Below the pieces are notes generated by a model. The model was not told where the DNA came from. It saw only the letters and a list, made by a program, of their open reading frames with translations, and did not search any database. DNA of 64,000 nucleotides from Phaeocystidibacter luteus (lineage in GTDB: Bacteria; Bacteroidota; Bacteroidia; Flavobacteriales; Schleiferiaceae): the NCBI RefSeq assembly GCF_008933115.1, contig NZ_WBVO01000001.1, positions 62,001 to 126,000 on the forward strand. The letters run 5' to 3'. How positions within the stretch are numbered: position 1 is the stretch's first letter; every line of letters begins with the position of its first letter. The position numbers were made by a program, and so were the translations under genes. Below, one piece after another: positions 53,301 through 61,223 of the stretch.

Positions 53301-55574
53301 TCACCTCTTCCTATAAAACCTCAATAACAACCATGGCAACAGGAATAGGTCGGCAACAAGGGCCGATAAGATTACTCCGCTAGTCACTACAGCAAAGTAA
53401 AACTGCTCCAAAAACGCCGAGAAAAACTGTGGGATAAATGCCGCCAACATCACGCTGGAACTCAAAACGAGCGCACGACCTACTTGTGCGTTCGTTTCTT
53501 TTACCGCAGTCTTAACGTCATTCGTTTCCATCATTTTCAAGCGGAACTTCATCAAGTAATGAATCGTGTCATCAACCGCAATCACAAAGCCAATGGTAAG
53601 AATTAGCGCTGTGCTCGTGCCGAGCGGAATATCCATATAGCCAATAACTCCAAGAGCAATCAAAAGCGGCAGAACATTCGGCAATAGCGAAAGTACAAGC
53701 ATCCGCAAGGATCGGAACAAGAGACTCATGAGAATGGCAATAATGATAAATGCCAAAGCCAAACTCTGGAACATGTTCTCAACGAGCATGTCGTTCGTTG
53801 TGTCCATCAAGACCGAATTGCCCGTGAACTCCAACGAATAATTCTCATCTATCTCCGCCAATTTATTTTTAATTCCTGTTTGAATGGCAATTGCGCTATC
53901 CGTTTTCACATTCGCCAATCTGGCCGAAATTCGCAGCCATTTACCGTCCAGACTAACAAAGCGGTGGTATCCTACAGAATCTGCTAGAAACCACATGTCG
54001 AGGTCTTGTTCCAAATTGCTTTCGCTTTCCGTAAGCTCAAAGTACTCAGGAAGGCCGGCGAATCGAGCCATGTTTAGCGCGGAAGGAATGTCGGAAGCAC
54101 TTAACACCGAACCAATAGCTGGATTACTGCGCATATACTGCGTTAGCTCTTCAACCACACGAAAGTCCGCAGGGCCATCCACGTAATCATCATCCACCTT
54201 TTTTATGCCGATGTCCAAGTAGCGCGCACCACCAAATTCCTCATCAAAGAAGACCAAATCTCTCTTCAAGGTGGCTTCAGGATCGATTTGCCAGTAGTTG
54301 GTAACTCCAGATTCTACACGCAAAGCGCCAACAACACCCAATGTGATGACAACCGACATCGTCAACGGCACCGTCCACCTCTTCGCCGCAATACTACTCA
54401 CATAGTCACCCATCTTGGTCCACGAATCGTTTGTAGCGGCACGTGGTTGCCAAATCTGATTCTTGGCTAGTCTCAAGAAGATGGGAATCACAACTATGCA
54501 AACCCCGAACATCATCACCACCCCCCAAGCAGCTTCCCAACCAAAGTTTCGGATGGGTAGAATCTTAGTGGACAAAAGACTCATAAACCCAATGCCCGTG
54601 GTTAAGGAGGTTAAGAAAGTTGCGTAACCTGTTTCGCTCCATGCTTCTTTCACAGCATCGCGCAAGCTTAGCTTCAGGTGAAGTTTCCACTGAATCTTAG
54701 CATAGAGGTGTACGACATCACTCAGACCAACAATCAGGAGAAGAGGAGGAAAGAGGACCCCAAGAAGGTCAATTGGCCAACCTGCCCATCCCTTCAGGCC
54801 AAAGAAGGCCAGCACTCCTAGAACGATTGCGATTGCGGGGAGGACTATGCTGCCTACTCTTCGAAAGAGGATCCACAGCATGACGATTAGCACAACCACT
54901 GATCCAATGATTCCTTTTACGGTCTCCGTCTGGAGCATGTCGTTGTACTGAACTTCGCCCCAGTACCTACCCGCCATGTGCGAGCTAGCAAACCGGGCAT
55001 GCATGATTTGATCAATCTCCCGAAGTCTTTCATAAACCGAATCCTTGGGATACGTCTCCTCGAATTGCAACACCAAAGCGGGGTATCTGCCTGATTTTGA
55101 AACCAACTGATTGGCGGTAAGGGGTAAAGTCATTACCCTAGTCGAGTCGAATGCAGAGATTGTGTCATTCCTCACCAAACGCTCAGTTTGGTAGCCAAAC
55201 GCATTTCTCAACGGCAGCTCAAGGTTATGAAGAGAAAGCACATTTTCAACGCCTTCGATGTTTCGAAGTGTGTCGTTTAATGCATGCAGTTGCTGGAGCG
55301 TTTTTGGATGAAAAGCATGCTGTTCCGTCTCCGGCATAATCCAAACAGCCTGAGCGTCGCCCGTAAACTGATTCTGAAAGGTCTTGAAGAATGTTGTAAC
55401 CGGGCTATCCTCGGTATAGAAGCGCGTGTAGTCAAGTACGAATTCAAGTCGCGGAAGACCGGCGATCAGAAATCCTAGCACAAGCGCGCTTCCAACAAAC
55501 CATTTTCTGGGGGAATGAAAAATTGAGCGGGCTATTCCCGAGAATATTCTCACATGCCAGCTTTCACCTTTCAT
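53301..55574 (-). CDS. MMPL/RND-family exporter
   Basis: 757 aa. About 12 transmembrane helices in the RND/MMPL plan: one near 27-43, a large soluble domain to ~210, five helices (about 215-370), a second soluble domain, and five more helices at the end (GLKGWAG.. DLLGVLFPPLLLIVGLSDVVHL and GTSTALILTIGFVIAVDDTIHYLMKF are the paired sterol-sensing-like cores). These exporters move lipids, hopanoids or other hydrophobic compounds out of the membrane. The substrate is unknown. It overlaps the upstream metal-receptor-like gene by 4 bp. Confidence 0.88.
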   Translation of the reverse strand: MKGESWHVRIFSGIARSIFHSPRKWFVGSALVLGFLIAGLPRLEFVLDYTRFYTEDSPVTTFFKTFQNQFTGDAQAVWIMPETEQHAFHPKTLQQLHALNDTLRNIEGVENVLSLHNLELPLRNAFGYQTERLVRNDTISAFDSTRVMTLPLTANQLVSKSGRYPALVLQFEETYPKDSVYERLREIDQIMHARFASSHMAGRYWGEVQYNDMLQTETVKGIIGSVVVLIVMLWILFRRVGSIVLPAIAIVLGVLAFFGLKGWAGWPIDLLGVLFPPLLLIVGLSDVVHLYAKIQWKLHLKLSLRDAVKEAWSETGYATFLTSLTTGIGFMSLLSTKILPIRNFGWEAAWGVVMMFGVCIVVIPIFLRLAKNQIWQPRAATNDSWTKMGDYVSSIAAKRWTVPLTMSVVITLGVVGALRVESGVTNYWQIDPEATLKRDLVFFDEEFGGARYLDIGIKKVDDDYVDGPADFRVVEELTQYMRSNPAIGSVLSASDIPSALNMARFAGLPEYFELTESESNLEQDLDMWFLADSVGYHRFVSLDGKWLRISARLANVKTDSAIAIQTGIKNKLAEIDENYSLEFTGNSVLMDTTNDMLVENMFQSLALAFIIIAILMSLLFRSLRMLVLSLLPNVLPLLIALGVIGYMDIPLGTSTALILTIGFVIAVDDTIHYLMKFRLKMMETNDVKTAVKETNAQVGRALVLSSSVMLAAFIPQFFSAFLEQFYFAVVTSGVILSALVADLFLLPWLLLRFYRKR

Positions 55575-56353
55575 TTAATTCTTGAATGAAGTTCTCCAAA
55601 ATACTTCGCACTGTGCAGCAACCTAGTCCCATACCAACTGAATGCCGCGCCATCTACGGTTAACGCACGCAAGCCAAAGTAGTTTTGAAATTCTGCGATG
55701 TGTTCTTCAGAGAAAGGGTAGGGTTCAGATGACAAGAACACCAAGTCAGGCTTCAATGCTTCAATCTCTTCAAACTCCAGTTTTGGATATCGCGATTTCG
55801 GATCACTTAAGACGTTCTCGAATCCTGCTTCTTCTAGCATCGAATGGATGAAGGTGTCTCTACCCGCAGCCATGTATGGGTCCTTCCAAATGAGATAGAG
55901 AACTCTTAGCCCCGTTTTCTCCGGACTATGCTTCTCGAATTGATCGTGGATGTTCGCAATCCACTGTTGCGAGAGATCCTGACGATGCGTCATTTGACCA
56001 ATATCGTGCATCATGGCATAGGCGGTAGACAAGTCTTTCACATCACTTAGCCAAACCGGGTAGCGATGTTCTAGCTCATGAATGGTCTTCTTTGTGTTTT
56101 CTTCGAAGTTACCCAGGATGAGGTCGGGTTTTAATGCCGCAATTCGCTCTAAGTCAGGGTCTTTAGTTCCGCCAACTCGAGCTTTGCTGTAAAACCAATC
56201 ACGAGGGCGTTCGCAGAATCGTGTGATGCCCACCACGCGATCACCGAGCTGTATATCGGCCAAAAACTCAGATTGCGAGGGAACGAGACTCACGATCCTT
56301 TGAGGATCATCAGGAACGTTCACTCGCCGTCCGATTTGGTCGATAATCTCCAT
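55571..56353 (-). CDS. Helical-backbone metal receptor (BtuF/FecB-like) without signal peptide
   Basis: 260 aa with the class III periplasmic-binding-protein fold: RIVSLVPSQSEFLADIQLGDRVVGIT, the helical backbone (TAYAMMHDIGQMT...), and a second lobe with AAGRDTFIHSMLEEAGFENV and KPDLVFLSSEPYPF. BtuF-type proteins bind corrinoids or ferric siderophores in the periplasm. This protein starts MEIIDQIGRRVNVPDDP, with no signal peptide and no lipobox, and no ABC transporter is adjacent. It is probably cytosolic, or secreted by an unknown route. Coupled to the MMPL gene by 4 bp and 3 bp after cystathionine beta-synthase. Confidence 0.8.
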   Translation of the reverse strand: MEIIDQIGRRVNVPDDPQRIVSLVPSQSEFLADIQLGDRVVGITRFCERPRDWFYSKARVGGTKDPDLERIAALKPDLILGNFEENTKKTIHELEHRYPVWLSDVKDLSTAYAMMHDIGQMTHRQDLSQQWIANIHDQFEKHSPEKTGLRVLYLIWKDPYMAAGRDTFIHSMLEEAGFENVLSDPKSRYPKLEFEEIEALKPDLVFLSSEPYPFSEEHIAEFQNYFGLRALTVDGAAFSWYGTRLLHSAKYFGELHSRIK

Positions 56354-56356
56354 GAT

Positions 56357-57730
56357 TTAACTCAATGCTGCAACGAGGTCGTGTCGAGAAAGAATATGGT
56401 GTTCATCTTCTCCAAACTTCACAAGCACTGCACCTGTATTCTTGTTTAGGCGTTTGGCAACGTCTCGTATTTCTTCGGTTGGACTAACAACCGGGAATGG
56501 CGCGTCCATAATTTCCTTGGCTGGTCTTGATGAAACAGCCGGATTGTCAAGAATAACTTGTAGAAGTCTACTATCATCAAGCGATCCAACGTACTTCCCG
56601 CCGTCAACAACAGGCAGTTGCGATACATCGTGCTTGCGCATAAGCTGAATGGCATTCTCTACTGGTTCGTTTGCATTAGCTGTGAGAAGTGGAAGATGAC
56701 GATGCTTGTCTACGAGGTCTTTGGCCATCTTGTTTTTGTGGTTCAAGAAGCCGCGTTCCTCCATCCAATCGTCGTTGAAGATCTTTCCAACATAGCGCGA
56801 GCCGTGGTCGTGGAAGAGAACAACAACTACCGAATCTTCGTCTAATTCGTGCTTGAGCTGACGAATTGCTTGGAAGGCAGAGCCGGCGGACCAGCCCAGT
56901 AGTAGACCCTCTTTGCGGGCGAGCTCACGTGTAGCGAGAGCGCCGTCTCGGTCCGTTACCTTCTCGAATTTATCGATGAGACTGAAATCAACATTCTTTG
57001 GAAGGATGTCTTCACCGATGCCTTCAGTGATGTATGAATAGATTTCGCTTTCGTCGAATTCGCCCGTTTCGTGGTATTTCTTGAATACTGAACCGTAGCT
57101 ATCGACGCCCCAGATTTTCACATCCGGATTCTTCTCTTTCAAATACTTCGCTACGCCTGAAATGGTTCCTCCTGTTCCAACGCCAACTACGAAGTGTGTA
57201 ATCTTTCCATCGGTTTGTTCCCAGATTTCTGGACCGGTAGACTCGTAATGCGCTTCGCGGTTCGAGAGGTTGTCGTATTGATACGGGTAGAAGCTATTTG
57301 GAATTTCTTTGGCTAGACGAGTAGCCACGCTGTAGTAGCTCTCAGGGTGCTCTGGAGCAACGTTTGTCGGACAAACGTAAAGCTCGGCACCCATGGCGCG
57401 TAGGATATCCATCTTCTCTTTGCTCTGCTTATCGCTGAGCGTACAGATGAGTTTGTATCCTTTTACGATTGCAGCGAGGGCTAGGCCCATGCCCGTATTT
57501 CCAGATGTGCATTCGATGATGGTGCCGCCAGGTTTGATGTCGCCTCGCTTCTCGGCATCCTCAATCATTTTGAGGGCCATGCGGTCTTTAACAGAATGAC
57601 CAGGGTTGAAGTATTCCGTTTTGGCGAGAACCACTCCTGGAATGTCTTCTGCGATTTTATTGAGTTGAATCATCGGGGTATTGCCGATGGTCTGAAGGAT
57701 ATTGTCGTAAACCTTTGGGAGATCTTTCAT
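56357..57730 (-). CDS. Cystathionine beta-synthase
   Basis: 457 aa. The PLP fold of the cysteine synthase family covers about 1-330: Schiff-base Lys K48 in GHSVKDR, TSGNTGMGLA, the phosphate loop VGTGGTISG, and GLLLGWSAGSA. The C-terminus (about 340-457) is a CBS-domain pair, as in eukaryotic CBS and its bacterial counterparts. It condenses serine with homocysteine to cystathionine, or acts as a cysteine synthase. The missing heme-binding N-terminus is normal for bacteria. Second gene of the operon that begins with the META lipoprotein. Confidence 0.9.
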   Translation of the reverse strand: MKDLPKVYDNILQTIGNTPMIQLNKIAEDIPGVVLAKTEYFNPGHSVKDRMALKMIEDAEKRGDIKPGGTIIECTSGNTGMGLALAAIVKGYKLICTLSDKQSKEKMDILRAMGAELYVCPTNVAPEHPESYYSVATRLAKEIPNSFYPYQYDNLSNREAHYESTGPEIWEQTDGKITHFVVGVGTGGTISGVAKYLKEKNPDVKIWGVDSYGSVFKKYHETGEFDESEIYSYITEGIGEDILPKNVDFSLIDKFEKVTDRDGALATRELARKEGLLLGWSAGSAFQAIRQLKHELDEDSVVVVLFHDHGSRYVGKIFNDDWMEERGFLNHKNKMAKDLVDKHRHLPLLTANANEPVENAIQLMRKHDVSQLPVVDGGKYVGSLDDSRLLQVILDNPAVSSRPAKEIMDAPFPVVSPTEEIRDVAKRLNKNTGAVLVKFGEDEHHILSRHDLVAALS

Positions 57731-57747
57731 GAAATGTGCTTAGCGAA

Positions 57748-58200
57748 TTACTTCTTCTCTTCTGGTTCAATTTCTCTGATGTATTCAAAGCGTAGAACCT
57801 CGTTACCAACATCGTTGGAGAGAATCAGTTCATTGTCGGAGTTGATTTGCCATGAATTAACCATGGTCATATTTTGAAGGAAAACATCTTCCACTTCCAT
57901 AACTACTGGTGGACACATTTTGCGTGTCACAGCAAATTCAGAAGCATTGAACTTTAAGGTATTGTTCAGCATGGTGAACCTTCCCTGATACTCGTTGCAC
58001 CCTGCATTGCCATGTACGTTGGCCAGTACCATTCGAAGCGTGGGTGAGTGGTCTGCCGGAAGTTCACCTTCGTATCCAGCCATCGAGATGATGGACCATT
58101 CGGCGTGAATCGGAAGCTCGATTTTCTCGGAATTCGATGAACAGGAAGCCAAGAAGAACAAGGCTCCTAATGTCAATAGGGAAAGAGTTTTACGCAACAT
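57748..58200 (-). CDS. META-domain (HslJ-like) lipoprotein
   Basis: 150 aa from ATG 58200; the frame opens at 58275, but only the later start gives a lipoprotein signal (MLRKTLSLLTLGALFFLASC). The META domain motifs are GNAGCNEYQGRF and the downstream TRKMCP. Cys pairing in these two motifs is typical. HslJ-type proteins are heat- or stress-induced envelope proteins of uncertain role. First gene of a leftward unit with cystathionine beta-synthase (17-bp gap). Confidence 0.85.
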   Translation of the reverse strand: MLRKTLSLLTLGALFFLASCSSNSEKIELPIHAEWSIISMAGYEGELPADHSPTLRMVLANVHGNAGCNEYQGRFTMLNNTLKFNASEFAVTRKMCPPVVMEVEDVFLQNMTMVNSWQINSDNELILSNDVGNEVLRFEYIREIEPEEKK

Positions 58201-58302
58201 AAAATATCCAATTGATGGCGTTAATCGTCGCAATTTACAACGTTTGAGCTGCCTTACCCAGAAAGGATGGCGCAATTAATGTTGAGTTGATATTGCGGCG
58301 GC

Positions 58303-58776
58303 TTAGTTGTCCTCTGAACGGCGAGGCTGACGTGTCATTCTTTCACCGTCGCGGAGCTCGTTTTCCCGGTTCAAGATATCTTCCAGAGATCTTGCTTTGA
58401 GGAAGTTCACGGTTTGGTTTCGGAGCTCTACAATGGCATCACGAATCCCACACGTTTCTTCGTCTCTGCACTCTTCGCATTTCTCGAAGAATTTGTAGGT
58501 AGCGCAGGGGAGAAGGGCAATGGGGCCATCAAACAAGCGCATGATATCCGCGAGGTTGATTTCATTTGGCCGCTGTAAGAGATAGTATCCACCACCCTTG
58601 CCTTTTTTGGAACCTAGAATTCCGTTCCGCTTCAAATCGAGAAGTATAGCTTCTAGAAATTTGCGCGGAATGTGCTCTTCCTCCGCAATTTCTTGAACGA
58701 CCACCATTCTATTGTCCTCCTGTTTAGCGAGGTAAACAAGCGCATTGATGGCGTACTTCGACTTTTTAGATAGCAT
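58303..58776 (-). CDS. Rrf2-family transcriptional regulator
   Basis: 157 aa. The winged helix begins MLSKKSKYAINALVYLAKQ, with recognition region IPRKFLEAILLDLKRNGILGSKKGKGGGYYL. Four cysteines, C91, C100, C103 and C109 (C-x8-C-x2-C-x5-C), lie where IscR/NsrR-type members bind an Fe-S cluster. Their spacing is not the classical IscR one. A redox or nitric-oxide sensing role is plausible. The charged C-terminus is probably disordered. It shares one base with the preceding response-regulator gene (TAATG). Confidence 0.9.
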   Translation of the reverse strand: MLSKKSKYAINALVYLAKQEDNRMVVVQEIAEEEHIPRKFLEAILLDLKRNGILGSKKGKGGGYYLLQRPNEINLADIMRLFDGPIALLPCATYKFFEKCEECRDEETCGIRDAIVELRNQTVNFLKARSLEDILNRENELRDGERMTRQPRRSEDN

Positions 58777-59249
58777 TAAGACAAGAGGCGTTGGCGAAGG
58801 AGGAACTCGAGTTGATCGTTCGCGATTTCCAGTTTTTTGAGAAGTTCTTTGTTTTCTTTTCTGAGAGCGAAGACTTCGTAGGCTGATTCAATTGCAGAGC
58901 GAAGTTCATTTTCATTCCATGGCTTGGTCAAGTAGCGGTAAACCTCACCCTTGTTGATAGAATCGATTACCGCGTTGATGTCAGAGTAACCCGTTAACAA
59001 CATGCGCATAGGCTCTTTCTTAAAGTCGAGAACCTTGGTCAGGAATTCGATTCCCGTCATTTCCGGCATGCGTTGGTCGGTAATGATAATCTGGATTTCG
59101 TTGTTCTTCAATACTTCCAATCCCTCTTCACCTGAGATTGCAGTATGAACCTTGTAGATCTTTCTAAAGGTTGCTTTAAAAGATCTGAGGTTGTTTTCTT
59201 CGTCGTCTACGTAGAGAACAGAAATCTTATCCGTTTCTTGATTTGTCAT
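58776..59249 (-). CDS. Response regulator with C-terminal coiled coil
   Basis: 157 aa from ATG 59249 (the frame is open to 59351, but the extra part is unlike the family). Receiver domain with D15-D16, phospho-acceptor D58 in TDQRMPEMTG, LLTGYSD as the switch region and KPWNENELR with the conserved Lys. The last ~40 residues are a coiled coil (ALRKENKELLKKLEIANDQL). The sequence closely resembles the receiver of the hybrid protein at 63348. Coupled to the Rrf2 gene and divergent from the ThiF operon. Confidence 0.85.
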   Translation of the reverse strand: MTNQETDKISVLYVDDEENNLRSFKATFRKIYKVHTAISGEEGLEVLKNNEIQIIITDQRMPEMTGIEFLTKVLDFKKEPMRMLLTGYSDINAVIDSINKGEVYRYLTKPWNENELRSAIESAYEVFALRKENKELLKKLEIANDQLEFLLRQRLLS

Positions 59250-59373
59250 AAATGGTTGTGTCCTGCCGATAAAATTATTTAAACAAATCAAATTCTTGTA
59301 ACTTCGGCAGCATTGATTGCGGAAATAATTGGGAACACCGCATGAAACCATCTACTAACGCTAATGAACATCT

Positions 59374-60456
59374 ATGGCCGCCGGTAACATGAGTCCGGAG
59401 GTTGGCCCTGAGTCATATCGACCTCTTATTGAGAGAGTTGTCGATGCAGATTCATTGCCAGACTCCATTGCACAGGAAACCCCGCTTCATGTTTTTGATA
59501 CCTACAAACAGCAGGTAGGCGAGTGGCTAAAAATTCGTCGTCCACAGCAACCATATTCGCCAGAAGAGCTCGATTCTGCCGTTGATGCCTTTATTGCAGA
59601 CGCCAGTAACAGCCGTGGAAATTGGGTGTATTACCCTTGGATGGATACCGTTGTGCGAATTCTAGATGAGGAGATGTTCGCAGAACTTAGGACCTCACGA
59701 AATCAGTATAAGATTAAACCGGAAGAGCAGAAAGCGCTTGCCGGAAAGACCATTGGAATAGTTGGACTTAGTGTGGGGCAGTCTGCTGCCGTTACACTAG
59801 CCATGGAAGCTGTTGGAGGTGTGCTGCGAATAGCGGACTTCGACACGCTGGACTTGAGCAACTTGAATAGATTGCGAGCGGGATTACATCAGCTCGGATT
59901 GCCTAAAACGGTTATCGCCGCTAGGGAAATTGCTCAGATTGATCCATACATCAAAATAGAAGTCTTCCACGAAGGCGTTCAGCCAACGAACGCAGTGGAA
60001 TTCATGACTGGCCTGGATATACTCGTTGAAGAGTGTGATTCACTTCCCATCAAAATAATGTTGCGAAAAATCGCCCAGCAGATGAAAATGCCGGTGATTA
60101 TGGATACTTCGGATAGAGGAATGGTTGACGTGGAAAGGTTTGATATTGAACAGAATAGACCTATCTTTCACGGGAGACTACAACCATTCGAGGGAAAAGA
60201 TCCGGCATCATTTACCGAGGAAGACAAAAGGAATTTGTTATTTGCGCTTGTCGATTACGAAAAGGCAAGTGACAGAGCAAAAGCCTCTTTTGCTGAAATA
60301 GGTAAGAGTATTACCACTTGGCCACAGCTGGCTTCAGCCGTGAACTTAGGTGGAGCCATGATGACAGATACAGCTCGAAGAATACTATTGGGCCATGATG
60401 TTAAGTCAGGCAGATATTATGTTGATTTAGAACAGTTGATTGGAGGAGATGAGTGA
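59374..60456 (+). CDS. E1/ThiF-family adenylyltransferase-like protein
   Basis: 360 aa. An N-terminal ~120-residue helical region is followed by a ThiF/MoeB nucleotide-binding domain: KTIGIVGLSVGQSAA (ATP loop 131-136), ADFDTLDLSNLNRLRAG (D155, N165-R166), and later EECDSLPIK. The zinc CxxC pairs and the catalytic Cys of MoeB/ThiF proteins are not seen, so thiolation or ubiquitin-like transfer is uncertain. Bacterial relatives exist with N-terminal extensions and unknown substrates. It overlaps the next gene by 8 bp. This operon continues with an acyltransferase-like protein and a kinase. Confidence 0.8.
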   Translation: MAAGNMSPEVGPESYRPLIERVVDADSLPDSIAQETPLHVFDTYKQQVGEWLKIRRPQQPYSPEELDSAVDAFIADASNSRGNWVYYPWMDTVVRILDEEMFAELRTSRNQYKIKPEEQKALAGKTIGIVGLSVGQSAAVTLAMEAVGGVLRIADFDTLDLSNLNRLRAGLHQLGLPKTVIAAREIAQIDPYIKIEVFHEGVQPTNAVEFMTGLDILVEECDSLPIKIMLRKIAQQMKMPVIMDTSDRGMVDVERFDIEQNRPIFHGRLQPFEGKDPASFTEEDKRNLLFALVDYEKASDRAKASFAEIGKSITTWPQLASAVNLGGAMMTDTARRILLGHDVKSGRYYVDLEQLIGGDE

Positions 60457-61222
60457 GGAGTTGAATCAACCTGAGGTAAGAATTCGCGCATTTCGCGCTA
60501 TCGACGACCCTGAGAGCTCTCAGCGGTTTATCGATGGCCATAGGAAAGTGCTAGAAGTGCATGGTGTCAAGAAAGTTACATCTGCAAATAACTCATGGGC
60601 AGAGAATCCTGCCGTGTTCGTGGTGATCGTGGAATCACTCGACAGAAAGAAAGTTTACGGAGGTGCCCGTGTGCACGCCGCTGGTGGCACACAACCGTTG
60701 CCTATCGAGGAAGCAACGGGCTTCATGGATCCGAAAATTCACGAATTGGTCAAGGAACTTTCAATTGAAGGTACAGGTGAGCTATGTGGACTTTGGAATA
60801 GTGTAGAGGTTGCAGGTCTCGGCGTAGGTAGCTTTTTCGCCACCAGAGCAGGGGCGGTTATTACCAAACAGCTTGGCATAAAGTCGCTGTTTGCCTTATG
60901 TGCACCCTACACTGTGCGCTGGGCGGAAAGAGTAGGTTGTAAAATTATTACCGACTTAGGGAACCAAGGCACCTTCTACTATCCTAAGCTCGACCTACTA
61001 GCTACCGCCGTATTATTAGAAGACACCACCACACTTGAGCATGCCCGTGGAAGCGAGCAACGCAAAATCGAAGAATTGAGAAAGAATCTTCAGCAAGTGA
61101 CCACGGAAGTTTCCCCAGGAAGAAGAATTGAAGTTGAGGTAGAGTACGATCTACTTGTAGAAGGGATTGACCCACAGGAGTTTAAAAACCCATTCAACCT
61201 AAACCTCAGCAATCAACAATAG
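60449..61222 (+). CDS. GNAT-fold acyltransferase-like protein
   Basis: 257 aa from ATG 60449 (a TTG at 60440 is also in frame). The order RIRAFRAIDDPESSQRFIDGH, KKVYGGARVHAAGG, PIEEATGFMDPKIHELVKEL, the segment ELCGLWNSVEVAGLGVGSFF and FALCAPYTVRWAERVGC looks like a GNAT or FeeM/LuxI-like N-acyltransferase core with the acyl-donor loop replaced by GLGVGS. No acetyl-CoA-binding Q/R-x-x-G-x-G/A is fully conserved. It is coupled to the ThiF-like gene upstream and lies 1 bp before a sensor kinase. The substrate is unknown. Confidence 0.6.
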   Translation: MSEELNQPEVRIRAFRAIDDPESSQRFIDGHRKVLEVHGVKKVTSANNSWAENPAVFVVIVESLDRKKVYGGARVHAAGGTQPLPIEEATGFMDPKIHELVKELSIEGTGELCGLWNSVEVAGLGVGSFFATRAGAVITKQLGIKSLFALCAPYTVRWAERVGCKIITDLGNQGTFYYPKLDLLATAVLLEDTTTLEHARGSEQRKIEELRKNLQQVTTEVSPGRRIEVEVEYDLLVEGIDPQEFKNPFNLNLSNQQ

Positions 61223-61223
61223 C

